From Candidatus Thorarchaeota archaeon (GTDB lineage: Archaea > Asgardarchaeota > Thorarchaeia > Thorarchaeales > Thorarchaeaceae), in assembly GCA_011365025.1 (NCBI GenBank), contig RDOF01000014.1:7889-71888 (forward strand): a DNA stretch of 64,000 nt, given 5' to 3'. Every line of letters begins with the position of its first letter. The stretch's first letter is position 1. Below, one piece after another: positions 51,383 through 59,873 of this stretch. The position numbers and the translations under genes are program-made. The notes below the pieces were generated by a model. The model was not told the origin of the DNA. It ran no database searches and saw only the letters and a list, made by a program, of their open reading frames with translations.

Positions 51383-52351
51383 TTAGGCCACCTCCGCAAA
51401 CACGTCATCCAACGCCTCTTCTGGCTTAGGAAGCTCTGATTTTACGGCGAATTCAGCAGCCTTGTCAACTTCCCTTTGAAGCTTCTTCGCGATTCTATCG
51501 GCCTCTTTTTCGGTGAGTGCATTCTGTTCAACAGCAATTCTCTTGATGATTTCCACAGCATCCCGATTCAACCAGTGTTCTGCCTCCTCTTGTGGCCTAT
51601 ACTTGGCTTGGTCGAATCGAGAATGCCCTCTCATCCTATACGTCTTGCATTCAATGAGACTTGGTCCTTCACCCTTTCTAGCCCTTTTCACAGCATCAAC
51701 GGTGGCTTCATAGACTTCCAGAGCATTATTGCCGTCAACCACTACGGAGGGAGTACAATACCCTGCTGCGCGATCTGCAATGTTTTGGCTTGGGCAGGTG
51801 AGTTGAATTGGTGTTCCCATGGCATACAAATTATTCTCAACCACCCACACTACTGGAAGATTCCAGATTGCAGCCATATTGAGGGACTCCCCGAAAGTGC
51901 CATTATTTGATGCTCCATCTCCAAAGAAGCATACCACGACTTCATCAGTGCCTCTCATTTTTGCAGAGAGCGCTGCACCTACAGCTATTGGCAATCCGGA
52001 TGCAACTACTCCAGTAGCCCCCAGTACGCCGACATCAAACTGCGTGATGTGCATGCTTCCCCCTTTTCCCTTGCACGAGCCCGTCTTTTTTCCCAGTAGC
52101 TCAGCAAGTGCTGCATTCATATCTGCACCCTTGCCAACGACGTGTCCATGGCCTCTGTGTGTGCTTTGGATCCAATCTGTCTTCTTTAGTGCCGCAGTTA
52201 CTCCGGCAGCTACGGCTTCCTGTCCAAGATAGAGGTGGAGCGTGCCCGGTACTATGTTTTCACCAAACAGCTCCCAGACCTTCTCCTCGAATTTGCGGAT
52301 TTTGGTAGTGCGTGTATAGAGGTCAATCAGGAGATTCTTCTTTGTCGACAT
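51383..52351 (-). CDS. 2-oxoacid dehydrogenase E1 alpha
   Basis: 322-residue TPP-binding subunit. GKKTGSCKGKGGSMHI, VVCFFGDGASNNGTF (TPP/Mg GDGxxN motif), WVVENNLYAMGTP and YRMRGHSRFDQAKYR are strongly diagnostic; the RMRGHSRFD loop would carry regulatory Ser in mammalian enzymes. First gene of the E1a-E1b-E2 operon, preceded by palindromic operator-like sequences. Confidence 0.93.
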   Translation of the reverse strand: MSTKKNLLIDLYTRTTKIRKFEEKVWELFGENIVPGTLHLYLGQEAVAAGVTAALKKTDWIQSTHRGHGHVVGKGADMNAALAELLGKKTGSCKGKGGSMHITQFDVGVLGATGVVASGLPIAVGAALSAKMRGTDEVVVCFFGDGASNNGTFGESLNMAAIWNLPVVWVVENNLYAMGTPIQLTCPSQNIADRAAGYCTPSVVVDGNNALEVYEATVDAVKRARKGEGPSLIECKTYRMRGHSRFDQAKYRPQEEAEHWLNRDAVEIIKRIAVEQNALTEKEADRIAKKLQREVDKAAEFAVKSELPKPEEALDDVFAEVA

Positions 52352-52460
52352 TGTTCATCTCATCCATTATTGGTTGAGGCTTATGAGGCGCATCGGTTTT
52401 CCAGTTCTGATAAAGGCTTCGAACTAGCAAAGGCGGATGCTCTGCTCATCTTTAACCGCA

Positions 52461-52503
52461 ACACCTGCGTTTCTCAACACAGTGCAGGTGTACGTCCGTA
52501 CAC
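52461..52503. promoter_or_regulatory. Overlapping palindromes upstream of E1 alpha
   Basis: Two perfect inverted repeats overlap: ACACCTGC (52461-52468) with GCAGGTGT (52484-52491), and GTGTACG (52488-52494) with CGTACAC (52497-52503). They lie 110 to 150 bp before the E1 alpha ATG, upstream of a TATA-like CTTTATCA near 52410, and look like regulator binding sites. Confidence 0.5.
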
Positions 52504-52865
52504 AGCAAGCATCATATTCGCGTTTCGATATCCAACGATTGGTTAGGGATGTGGAATAGCTCATAGTTGCGTTTGGAATTGTACGGCAAGTACCTCTTTC
52601 TGCGTCCCTACAACCTCCTAATTCTTCACGAACAAGAATCTCACATCTTCCTCAGAACTCCCCCCATCACTCTTGGGGGGTATGGCGTGAAAGAGGCGGG
52701 CATCAAGGCAGTCCTCATCTCACGATGAATCCAATCTTGATGCATACTGGAATAGAATGTAAAAGAAACGTGAGTCATTGATGAGCAATTGTTACTCACA
52801 ATCATTTCGCAATTACTCTGCTTCGGACTGCTCTAGGTTATTTGAATAGTAAGAAATAGATCTGA
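52504..52865. other. Intergenic region without a gene
   Basis: About 360 bp with no credible frame. It holds a G/C hairpin CCCCCCA with TGGGGGG (52660-52680) and a 6 bp repeat GTGAGT with ACTCAC (52770-52799). A 25-codon minus-strand frame is not supported. Confidence 0.5.
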
Positions 52866-52898
52866 GGAAGGCAGCCTGATTTTTCAGTCGTGCCTTCC
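52866..52898 (-). terminator. Terminator after bactofilin-like gene
   Basis: GGAAGGCA and TGCCTTCC (8 bp), with an inner CTGA/TCAG stem, then TCAGATCTATTTCTT on the minus strand, following the stop at 52914. Confidence 0.6.
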
Positions 52899-52913
52899 GT
52901 TAAGACTAGCAGC

Positions 52914-54155
52914 CTACTTCATCTGTTCAGGCGGGGGGAGTTGATCGACCTTTCTTGGGTCTTCTCTGAAGCGTACATCGCTCTCTGCATCAAGCGTTTC
53001 CGTGTAGAGAACCTCCCCTTCAACAATGGATTCACGTTCAATGTAGATTTTGCGACCATATATGCTTCCGACTCTTGCCCTCTCTTCAATCCTAATATCA
53101 TCACCATAGAGGGACTTTGTGCGAGCTCTTTCTCTGATGAGAATTTCAGGGGATTCTACATTGCAGGTGACCTCTGCCCTGCGTCCTATCCTGAATCCAT
53201 CTTCAGCCTTGACGTAGTCAGCATCGATCTGTCCACCAACGATGATGCGGAATGTATCTATGCGCCCGCTGGCGGTAACAGTGCCGCCCACTTTGATTTT
53301 CTTGTCGCACTTCAGGTTGCCCCCAATTTCAATCTTGCCGCCAACTTCGAGGTCTCCGGTCAATGTCAACGGTCCCTCAGTGATGAATTTCCCTCCGACA
53401 TCCACTGTGGCACCATGCGCAGCACCTCCGATAGCCACCTTCCCTCCGACATCTATGTCGTCGAAAGTAAGATCTCCGTCAGTTCGGAATGTGCCTCCGA
53501 CATCAATAGACCCAATCCTGGAGCCTGCCCCAAGAGCAACAGATCCTCCCACATTAATTTCCTCTATTTCCATGGAACCTGAGGCCTTGAAGCTGCCTCC
53601 AACATTGACCTTCTCTATTTTTCCATCTGCAGCTTTCCCAGAGCCTCCGGCACTCAGCTCCGCGATTGTGCTCCTTCCTTCGATTTTCACTGACCCGCCT
53701 CCAGAAACCCTTGCAATCTCTGCGTCACCCTCAACTGATACGGAGCCACCGCCGCTAACTTTCTGTGCTTTAGCATTTCCGCCCACTTTCACTGAGCCGC
53801 CTCCACTTGCGGAGTTGCATTCCAAATCCTTATCAATTCTAAGAGTACCACCAGCTCGAAATTCCTGCCCTTTCGCAGAGCCTTCAACAGCAAGACTGCC
53901 TCTGCGATTCTCGGCAAATGATTCTACATTGAGGTTTCCTGAAATTGTGATGAGATCACTGCTTTTCCCTGACAGTGAATGTGCTCTCAACGAGCCTTCG
54001 AAAACGGTTTCACCTTTGACCTCAACTTGGCCGGTCACAACTATTTCTCTTCCATCCTTTGGGACAACCGACCTGCACCTGTCAAGGACAAGGTCCCCTT
54101 CAATTGTGCCAATTTCAACTACATTTTCATTCTTGAATTTGTGAGAATCTGCCAT
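52914..54155 (-). CDS. Bactofilin-like polymer-forming beta-solenoid protein
   Basis: 413 residues. About 17-20-residue turns repeat with (V/S)GG and alternating hydrophobic residues (GGSVKVGGNAKAQKVSGGGS, GGKVAIGGAAHGATVDVGGK), the pattern of a right-handed beta-solenoid as in bactofilins. The last 100 residues change to a second solenoid type with KSLYGDDIRIEERARVGS and SIYGRKIYIERESIVEGEV. No membrane segment. Bactofilins self-assemble into filaments; this one is longer than usual. AAGGTGAG precedes the ATG. The gene is divergent from the HTH gene only by a short gap on the same strand. Confidence 0.75.
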   Translation of the reverse strand: MADSHKFKNENVVEIGTIEGDLVLDRCRSVVPKDGREIVVTGQVEVKGETVFEGSLRAHSLSGKSSDLITISGNLNVESFAENRRGSLAVEGSAKGQEFRAGGTLRIDKDLECNSASGGGSVKVGGNAKAQKVSGGGSVSVEGDAEIARVSGGGSVKIEGRSTIAELSAGGSGKAADGKIEKVNVGGSFKASGSMEIEEINVGGSVALGAGSRIGSIDVGGTFRTDGDLTFDDIDVGGKVAIGGAAHGATVDVGGKFITEGPLTLTGDLEVGGKIEIGGNLKCDKKIKVGGTVTASGRIDTFRIIVGGQIDADYVKAEDGFRIGRRAEVTCNVESPEILIRERARTKSLYGDDIRIEERARVGSIYGRKIYIERESIVEGEVLYTETLDAESDVRFREDPRKVDQLPPPEQMK

Positions 54156-54276
54156 TCTTGTGCTCACCTTGATTATCTAATTCTATGATTAAGGCCCCCA
54201 ATTCCGTATTTAAAGCGAAGTCACGAAATGAAGTCACAATATGTGACCTCGCAAACCGAGGATGCACCAGGGGCAC

Positions 54277-54591
54277 TCACATCCCTATGATTGGTTCTGG
54301 TATTGGAATTCCCACAAGTCCTGCCATTCTCTTGTAGAGTTCCAAATACTGATGTCCTCTCACTGTCACACTGTAGACTCTCTGCCCCTCTTCATCATCT
54401 TCTTCCAGGAGGCCTCTCTCACAGAGCTCAGTGATGGTTTCCTTTGCTCTATCTACGGGCATATTTGTGGAGCGAGCGGCTCTGGTGAGTGGACAGTATC
54501 CGTATATGTAGATGACACGAATAATCTCTGCAAATATATCATAGCGTGTACGTTTAATCCGTTCGATTTTTTTCTTCTTCGTCGACACCAT
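54277..54591 (-). CDS. Archaeal winged-helix regulator
   Basis: 104-residue protein: basic N-terminus (KKKKIERIKRTR), helix-turn-helix region YGYCPLTRAARSTNMPVDRA followed by recognition helix KETITELCERGLLEED and a wing strand VYSVTVRGHQYLELYKRM. Resembles archaeal HTH_45-like winged-helix proteins. The ATG has AAGGTG 10 nt upstream; the frame extends further. It precedes the solenoid gene on the same strand and may regulate it. Confidence 0.78.
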   Translation of the reverse strand: MVSTKKKKIERIKRTRYDIFAEIIRVIYIYGYCPLTRAARSTNMPVDRAKETITELCERGLLEEDDEEGQRVYSVTVRGHQYLELYKRMAGLVGIPIPEPIIGM

Positions 54592-54741
54592 GCCGCACCT
54601 TGAGTATTGGATATTCATTCTCTCATAAAAGTTCATTTGCCTGTGTAAGAACCTTGAACAGAGTTGCGTGTCGACTATCTACAAGTAAGGCTTATGACCC
54701 ATATCAAACGCCTTTTCTTAACTGCTAGCTAGGTAGAGAAA

Positions 54742-55485
54742 ATGATACTTCAGATTCATCTTGTGAAAAGCAATGGCGACACAATCTACGGAAGGTCATA
54801 CGAGACCGCTCCCCCGACCAGAATGAGTGCTGTTCCTGCACATGTGAAAGCTTGTGCAACACTCTATCAGTCCAGCGCAAGAACGGTGCGTGATAGAATC
54901 TACACCCTTGAACAAGATGATGGGCTCTGGGGGTTCCTATTCCTTGATTCCTTTGTCTTCGTATTCCTGACGCAGAGGGAGGCCACTCTTTCAACAACAA
55001 AGAAGATGATTCTCTCCCTAGGCAAGGAAATCTCTGGTTCTTACGGAGATATCATTAATTCATGGAGCGGCAGCATCAGCGATTTTGAAGGAATTGATGG
55101 TTTAGTTGATAGGTACCTTAGCTGGGATTTGGGCGCCCCCTCAAAGAAGGAACTGAAGCTGTTCACCAGGCTAGTCGATTCGGTTCTTGAGAAGGGAAAT
55201 ATAGCTTATGCAGGGATAATTGATGCCAAAGGAAACATGATTGTGGGAAATGTCCCTGACAGTCACGTGATTTTCATCAAGAATGAGCTTTCGGATGACG
55301 CCATAGATCCATCAAGAGACCTCATTCCCACTTCCATAGAAATCCAAGGGCATCTCGTGCAGTTGCTTCGAGTCAGGTCTCTAACCATAGTCGCGGCTTC
55401 GTATCCTGATGCAGGAAGATTTCCTGCTGTAAAGGCTGTCGATGAGATTGCGCATGAAATTGCAGCACTGCCCAAGAAGTCATAA
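54742..55485 (+). CDS. Longin-like plus roadblock-like protein
   Basis: 247 residues. Residues 1-125 look like a longin fold (IHLVKSNGDTIYGRSY, DDGLWGFLFLDSFVFVFLT, TTKKMILSLGKEI); residues 130-247 look like a roadblock/LC7 domain (RLVDSVLEKGNIAYAGIIDA, KGNMIVGNVPDSHVIF, LVQLLRVRSLTIVAASYPDA). These two folds are regulators of small GTPases in eukaryotes and Asgard archaea. No membrane segment. Assigned from pattern only. It is divergent from the HTH gene. Confidence 0.55.
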   Translation: MILQIHLVKSNGDTIYGRSYETAPPTRMSAVPAHVKACATLYQSSARTVRDRIYTLEQDDGLWGFLFLDSFVFVFLTQREATLSTTKKMILSLGKEISGSYGDIINSWSGSISDFEGIDGLVDRYLSWDLGAPSKKELKLFTRLVDSVLEKGNIAYAGIIDAKGNMIVGNVPDSHVIFIKNELSDDAIDPSRDLIPTSIEIQGHLVQLLRVRSLTIVAASYPDAGRFPAVKAVDEIAHEIAALPKKS

Positions 55486-55523
55486 CCTCTAAATCTTAGA
55501 GTGAGTACTTGGGATTACAGTGA

Positions 55524-56168
55524 ATGACAATGCTGGTTTTAGGCATCAGTGGATCCCCAAAGAAAGAGAAGTCGAACACACGGTTCCTTTTGCAGAAGGC
55601 GCTTGAGGCCGCATCGGACACTCTCTCTGCTGGGCAGGAAGGGGAGGAGTCCACTCTCTTGTTGGACCTTTGTGATTATGAAATACGACGATGCACCGGC
55701 TGCGATGCATGTGTGAGAAAACGACCTTGCCCAGAGAGTTCTCATGATAACATGCCTGAGTTGGAGCGACAACTCCTGCAAGCAGATGCAATAATTATTG
55801 CTGCACCGTCCTACTTCACGTCAGTCCCGGGTCTTCTCAAAGACTTCATTGATAGAACGCGCACAATGAAGATGCTGGACCATCAATTGAAAGACAAGAT
55901 CTTCGGCGCAATCACATATGCCGGTCTCAAATACGGGGGACAGGAACATGTTATCGACATGCTCAATCGATATGCTCTGGGACAAGGAATGGTCGTTGTT
56001 GGCTCTGTAGGTAGTCCTGTTATGCATGGCGCCTTTGGTTCAGGAAGCATGCAGACTGACGAGGGAAAATGGCGGCATGCCACTGACGACCTGTTGGCAA
56101 TAGACGCAAGCAGAGAATTGGGTCGTCGAATTTCTGAGCTTCTTAGGAAGCTAAAACGCGAGGAGTAA
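55524..56168 (+). CDS. NADPH-dependent FMN reductase/iron-sulfur flavoprotein family
   Basis: 214-residue flavodoxin-like protein: VLGISGSPKKEKSNTRFLL (phosphate-binding loop), CTGCDACVRKRPCP (Cys motif of iron-sulfur flavoproteins), ADAIIIAAPSYFTSVPGLLKDF. Likely FMN-dependent electron carrier or reductase. Followed by cobO, two bases after its stop, suggesting co-transcription and a possible role in cobalt reduction. Confidence 0.88.
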   Translation: MTMLVLGISGSPKKEKSNTRFLLQKALEAASDTLSAGQEGEESTLLLDLCDYEIRRCTGCDACVRKRPCPESSHDNMPELERQLLQADAIIIAAPSYFTSVPGLLKDFIDRTRTMKMLDHQLKDKIFGAITYAGLKYGGQEHVIDMLNRYALGQGMVVVGSVGSPVMHGAFGSGSMQTDEGKWRHATDDLLAIDASRELGRRISELLRKLKREE

Positions 56169-56170
56169 AA

Positions 56171-56734
56171 ATGGCGGGTACATCAGGTCCTGGATTCGTT
56201 CAAGTCTACACGGGTAATGGAAAGGGAAAGACCACGTGCGCATTGGGAGCAGGACTACGAGCTGCGGGACATGGCTTCAGTGTGCTCATGATCTGTTTCA
56301 TGAAAGCAAGAGTGGCGACACGGTCCGAGGGGAGCGAAGTCAACTATGGTGAGTTCAAAAGCCTCGATTCCATATCAAACTTCACAATACTGCCTGTTGG
56401 AAGAGAAACCTTCGTGAATAAGGAGAATCCAGATCCAATTGACATAGACATGGCCCAAGATGGCCTATCCAGGGCAAGAGATGCGCTTCAAGGTGGTCTA
56501 TATGATGTCGTGATTCTGGATGAACTCAATGTTGCCGTGGAATGGAATCTCATATCCTTGGAGGACCAGCTGAGTCTAATCGATTTGAAGCCGCCTCACG
56601 TTGAGCTAATTATGACCGGGCGATATGCACATCCAGAGGTTCTTGACAAAGCTGACCTTGTTACTGAAATGACTGAGGTAAAGCATTACTTTGAAGCAAG
56701 GAATGTACTTGCCAGACGCGGGTTTGAATACTAG
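56171..56734 (+). CDS. cobO: Cob(I)alamin adenosyltransferase (CobO/BtuR type)
   Basis: 187 residues with FVQVYTGNGKGKTTCALG (P-loop, residues near 14-22), VVILDELNVAVEW (Walker B-like) and LIMTGRYAHPEVLDKADLVTEM, the family end. Transfers adenosyl from ATP to cobalamin to make coenzyme B12, needed by the mutase encoded 590 bp further on. Confidence 0.93.
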   Translation: MAGTSGPGFVQVYTGNGKGKTTCALGAGLRAAGHGFSVLMICFMKARVATRSEGSEVNYGEFKSLDSISNFTILPVGRETFVNKENPDPIDIDMAQDGLSRARDALQGGLYDVVILDELNVAVEWNLISLEDQLSLIDLKPPHVELIMTGRYAHPEVLDKADLVTEMTEVKHYFEARNVLARRGFEY

Positions 56735-56753
56735 ATCCAAAAGAAAGAGGTGT

Positions 56754-56776
56754 GCCCGGCACATCTGTAACCGGGC
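56754..56776. terminator. Hairpin between cobO and YbjN-like gene
   Basis: GCCCGG and CCGGGC enclose an 11 nt loop; an alternative overlapping stem pairs AGGTGTGCC with GGCACATCT. Between convergent genes. Confidence 0.45.
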
Positions 56777-56785
56777 TACTGGCGG

Positions 56786-57187
56786 TTAGGCACCGTATCC
56801 CGGACAGAATCTTGCCAGAACGTCGCAGGCTCTCACGGTGTTGTCAATCAAAATCCTAAGCTCGGCGCCAGTGAGATCGGTATCATTTGTTTCAGCTGTA
56901 ACTGCAAGGTAGTCGTCAGTTGTAATTACAAACTTCACCCCATTGACCTTCCATGACGAGGTCAGCATATCATGCATCAGTTGATATCTCTGTTCCTCAG
57001 GAATATTGCTGAAACTAGTGAAAAGTGCTGTGATGAACAACCAGTTCTCATCAGGACTTGTAAGAATCAAAATCTTGAGGTCGTCAAACTGCTCAGTATC
57101 CCATACCATCAAGAGACCACTCTTTTCACGCGAGTAGATGATTCCAATCTCGTCGAGTGTTTTTGCGATTTCATCCAACTTGCCCAT
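56786..57187 (-). CDS. YbjN-like / type III chaperone-fold protein
   Basis: 133-residue protein with a YbjN/CesT-like fold: helix KLDEIAKTLDEIGI, strands REKSGLLMVWD and KILILTSPDENWLFITALF, helix DMLTSSW, strands KFVITTDDYLAV and terminal helix. Such proteins act as small chaperones or are of unknown function. The promoter-proximal region is shared with the mutase gene. Confidence 0.7.
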   Translation of the reverse strand: MGKLDEIAKTLDEIGIIYSREKSGLLMVWDTEQFDDLKILILTSPDENWLFITALFTSFSNIPEEQRYQLMHDMLTSSWKVNGVKFVITTDDYLAVTAETNDTDLTGAELRILIDNTVRACDVLARFCPGYGA

Positions 57188-57320
57188 CGCGGATAACCTC
57201 AGCGGTCGTACAGACCTGACTTAGATAAAGCTGTCTAGTGTGCATAATGGTGGCAAATCGAACAGTTAATATCATGACCTATATCAAACTGGGCTTAACT
57301 CAGAAGGAAGGAGAGCCTCC

Positions 57321-59015
57321 ATGGGAAACGATCAACCAGACAGTTCGAAACTTGCTGAGATAAGGGCTGCAAAGGAAAAGTGGGAGGCAGAGGTGCTAAA
57401 GCCTCACACCAAGGATTCTCCTGAGATGAAGGAGGAGTTCATCAGCACCTCAAGCCGTCCAGTTCGTCGGATATACACCCCCCTTGACCTCCCCCACTTC
57501 GATTACATGAAGTCCCTCGGATTTCCAAGTCAGTATCCCTTCACACGAGGTGTTCAGCCCTCGATGTATCGTGGAAGGACCTGGACTATGCGTCAGTTCG
57601 CAGGGATGGGCACTGCAGAGGAAACCAATGAGCGATTCAAGTTTCTCCTAGCAAACGGGCAGACCGGTCTAAGTGTGGCCTTTCATCTACCCACCATCTA
57701 TGGCCGTGACTCAGACCATCCAGAGAGCTTTGGTGAAGTTGGCAAGCTTGGTGTTGCAGTTGATACGTTGAAGGACATGGAGATTCTCTTCGATGGAATT
57801 CCTCTTGACAAGGTCACCACGTCGATGACCATCAATGCCCCTGCATCTATCCTGCTCTCCATGTACATGGTCGCGGCAGAGAAGCAGGGGGTGTCCTCGC
57901 GCAAGATTGGGGGCACTATCCAGAACGATATTTTGAAAGAATACCAAGCCCAGAAGAGCTGGATCTTTGGCCCGAATCCGTCGCTTCGTATTATTGCCAA
58001 TATCATGGAGTATTGCGCAAAGAACATTCCACGATGGAACACAATCTCCATCAGTGGCTATCACATTCGTGAGGCTGGAGCCACAGCCGCGCAGGAGCTT
58101 GCATTTACTCTGATGAACGGCATGGAGTACGTGCGAATTGGGATCGAACATGGACTTGATGTTGATATGTTTGCACCTCGATTATCCTTCTTCTTCAATG
58201 CTCACAATGACATCTTCGAAGAGGTTGCGAAATACAGAGCTGCCCGGAGAATCTGGGCAAGGGAGATGAAAGAGACCTTTGGTGCCAAGAAGGAACGGTC
58301 TCTCTGGATGAGATTTCATACACAAACCGCAGGTTGCTCTCTGACGGCCCAACAGCCAACTGTTAATGTGGTTCGTACGGCATACCAAGCACTAGCAGCT
58401 GTCTTGGGCGGAACTCAGTCCCTCCACACCAACTCCATGGATGAGGCTCTCTGCTTGCCAACCGAGGATGCTGTTCGAGTTGCGTTACGTACACAACAAG
58501 TGCTCGAACAAGAGAGCGGAGTTCCAAACACGATTGACCCCCTTGCAGGGTCCTACTATATCGAGGCTCTAACAAACGAGCTTGAAGAAGAGGCGTACAA
58601 ATACTTCGATAGGGTCAAGTCTCTGGGTGGTGTGGTTCCTGCGATTGAGAAGGGCTTTTTCCAGAAAGAGATTGCTGACGCAGCTTACCGGTATGAAAAA
58701 GAGATAGAGTCCAAGAAGCGCATCATTGTCGGAGTGAACGAATTCATTCTCGAGGGAGAAGATATCTCCATTCCAGTTCTCAAGATTGATCCTGAGGTGG
58801 AGCGTCGTCAGGTGGAGCGGCTAAATCGCACCAGGAAGGACCGCGATAACGCAAAGGTTCAGGAAGCTCTTGACAAGCTGAGAAAGGCCTCCGAGGGGGA
58901 TGCGAACGTGCTACCCTATGTTGTCGAAGCTGTGAAAGCCTACGCATCCGTTGGTGAGATTTGCGACGTTTGGAGAGATGTCTTCGGTGAATGGACTGAG
59001 CCCAAGATCTTCTAA
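57321..59015 (+). CDS. Acyl-CoA mutase large subunit, predicted isobutyryl-CoA mutase type
   Basis: 564-residue TIM barrel of the B12-dependent acyl-CoA mutases, without the B12-binding domain, so a separate small subunit is required. The substrate pocket residues decide specificity: the position equal to P. shermanii MCM Tyr89 is Phe93 (TMRQFAG) and the position equal to Arg207 is Gln211 (ILKEYQAQ). Published work links Phe/Gln to isobutyryl-CoA mutase and Tyr/Arg to methylmalonyl-CoA mutase. The catalytic His (SGYH, His248) is conserved. The name here is therefore ICM rather than MCM, though automatic annotation would say MCM. A good GGAGAG lies before the ATG. Confidence 0.85.
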   Translation: MGNDQPDSSKLAEIRAAKEKWEAEVLKPHTKDSPEMKEEFISTSSRPVRRIYTPLDLPHFDYMKSLGFPSQYPFTRGVQPSMYRGRTWTMRQFAGMGTAEETNERFKFLLANGQTGLSVAFHLPTIYGRDSDHPESFGEVGKLGVAVDTLKDMEILFDGIPLDKVTTSMTINAPASILLSMYMVAAEKQGVSSRKIGGTIQNDILKEYQAQKSWIFGPNPSLRIIANIMEYCAKNIPRWNTISISGYHIREAGATAAQELAFTLMNGMEYVRIGIEHGLDVDMFAPRLSFFFNAHNDIFEEVAKYRAARRIWAREMKETFGAKKERSLWMRFHTQTAGCSLTAQQPTVNVVRTAYQALAAVLGGTQSLHTNSMDEALCLPTEDAVRVALRTQQVLEQESGVPNTIDPLAGSYYIEALTNELEEEAYKYFDRVKSLGGVVPAIEKGFFQKEIADAAYRYEKEIESKKRIIVGVNEFILEGEDISIPVLKIDPEVERRQVERLNRTRKDRDNAKVQEALDKLRKASEGDANVLPYVVEAVKAYASVGEICDVWRDVFGEWTEPKIF

Positions 59016-59053
59016 CGGCTCCGATGCATCTAAGCTGGTTCACGAATTCGGTC

Positions 59054-59062
59054 ATCTATATA
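59054..59062 (+). promoter_or_regulatory. TATA box for zinc-ribbon membrane gene
   Basis: CTATATAAG, with a predicted transcript start near 59084 and GAGGT before the ATG at 59104. Confidence 0.55.
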
Positions 59063-59103
59063 AGACCGACAGTCCCTTCCAGTGGATGTTATGAGGTATT
59101 ATC

Positions 59104-59865
59104 ATGGTTACTTGGCCTAGAAACTGCATTGGGTGTGGGACAACCAAGGTCAGAAAAGAAGTCAAGCTTAGCTTTGATGAATCTGAGGAGGCCAAGGGAA
59201 AGGAGTCCTATGGCCCAATTAGAGTGAAGGAAACTATGTCTTACTCCTTCAAGGAACATGGGGTTCTATACCTTTGCAGCAATTGTTGGAATTTTGCAGA
59301 AGCCGAACAGAGCGCCTTAAAGAGTAGTGCCAAAAAAACCCTGTTGAATTCACTGTTCCTAGCGATAGTGTTGACCTCTATAACGGTACAGGTCTATGAA
59401 GTCGTTGACTTGCTACTTGTTCTCATGGTTCTGCTTCAGCTAGCTTGGGTTCCAATCTGGAGCACAGCCAATGTTCTGAAGTTTAGAAACAAATATCCTT
59501 TTGATAGTTTTTACAGCATAGACCCGAAAACTACTGTAGCACCCATTTCCTTTAGAAACAAGGAGTTCTCAGAGATGTTTTCTGTCGCTACGCCATACGG
59601 CAGTAGATATGACCCGTCCATAAGACTGGCAAAACGCACCAGCAGGGAGTCTCTTCTTCATTCAAGCATCCGCCTACTAGGCATGTTTCTCAGTTGGGGA
59701 TGTATCATCATCCTAGCGTACTATTCGGTACTTCTTAACGAGCCATTGCTGCTTTTACCTGGCCTCATATCTGGCGTCCTATTCCTTTTCACCGTACTCC
59801 TGAACACAGTATTTGTGGCAATAGCCAGAAAGAACCTTCCCATCTATCCCGGAGAACGTAAGTAA
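59104..59865 (+). CDS. Zinc-ribbon multi-TM membrane protein
   Basis: 253 residues. N-terminal zinc ribbon (NCIGCGTTKVR, CSNCWNF), then four membrane segments in two pairs: residues about 82-98 and 102-118, then about 195-215 and 220-245. The middle stretch (YPFDSFYSIDPKTTVAPISF) is polar. Similar architecture to the other zinc-ribbon membrane proteins in this window. Function unknown. Confidence 0.65.
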   Translation: MVTWPRNCIGCGTTKVRKEVKLSFDESEEAKGKESYGPIRVKETMSYSFKEHGVLYLCSNCWNFAEAEQSALKSSAKKTLLNSLFLAIVLTSITVQVYEVVDLLLVLMVLLQLAWVPIWSTANVLKFRNKYPFDSFYSIDPKTTVAPISFRNKEFSEMFSVATPYGSRYDPSIRLAKRTSRESLLHSSIRLLGMFLSWGCIIILAYYSVLLNEPLLLLPGLISGVLFLFTVLLNTVFVAIARKNLPIYPGERK

Positions 59866-59873
59866 TTCAACGC

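Noticed and set aside
52660..52680. G-rich hairpin as terminator
   Set aside because: Stem is good but there is no gene ending next to it and no T-run, so it is only mentioned in the intergenic entry.
53242..54144. Plus-strand frame of 300 codons opposite the solenoid gene
   Set aside because: It is an antisense shadow of the Gly-rich repeats (Pro/Ser-rich), with no coding signal of its own.
57321..59015. Naming the gene methylmalonyl-CoA mutase
   Set aside because: Active-site positions read Phe and Gln rather than Tyr and Arg.
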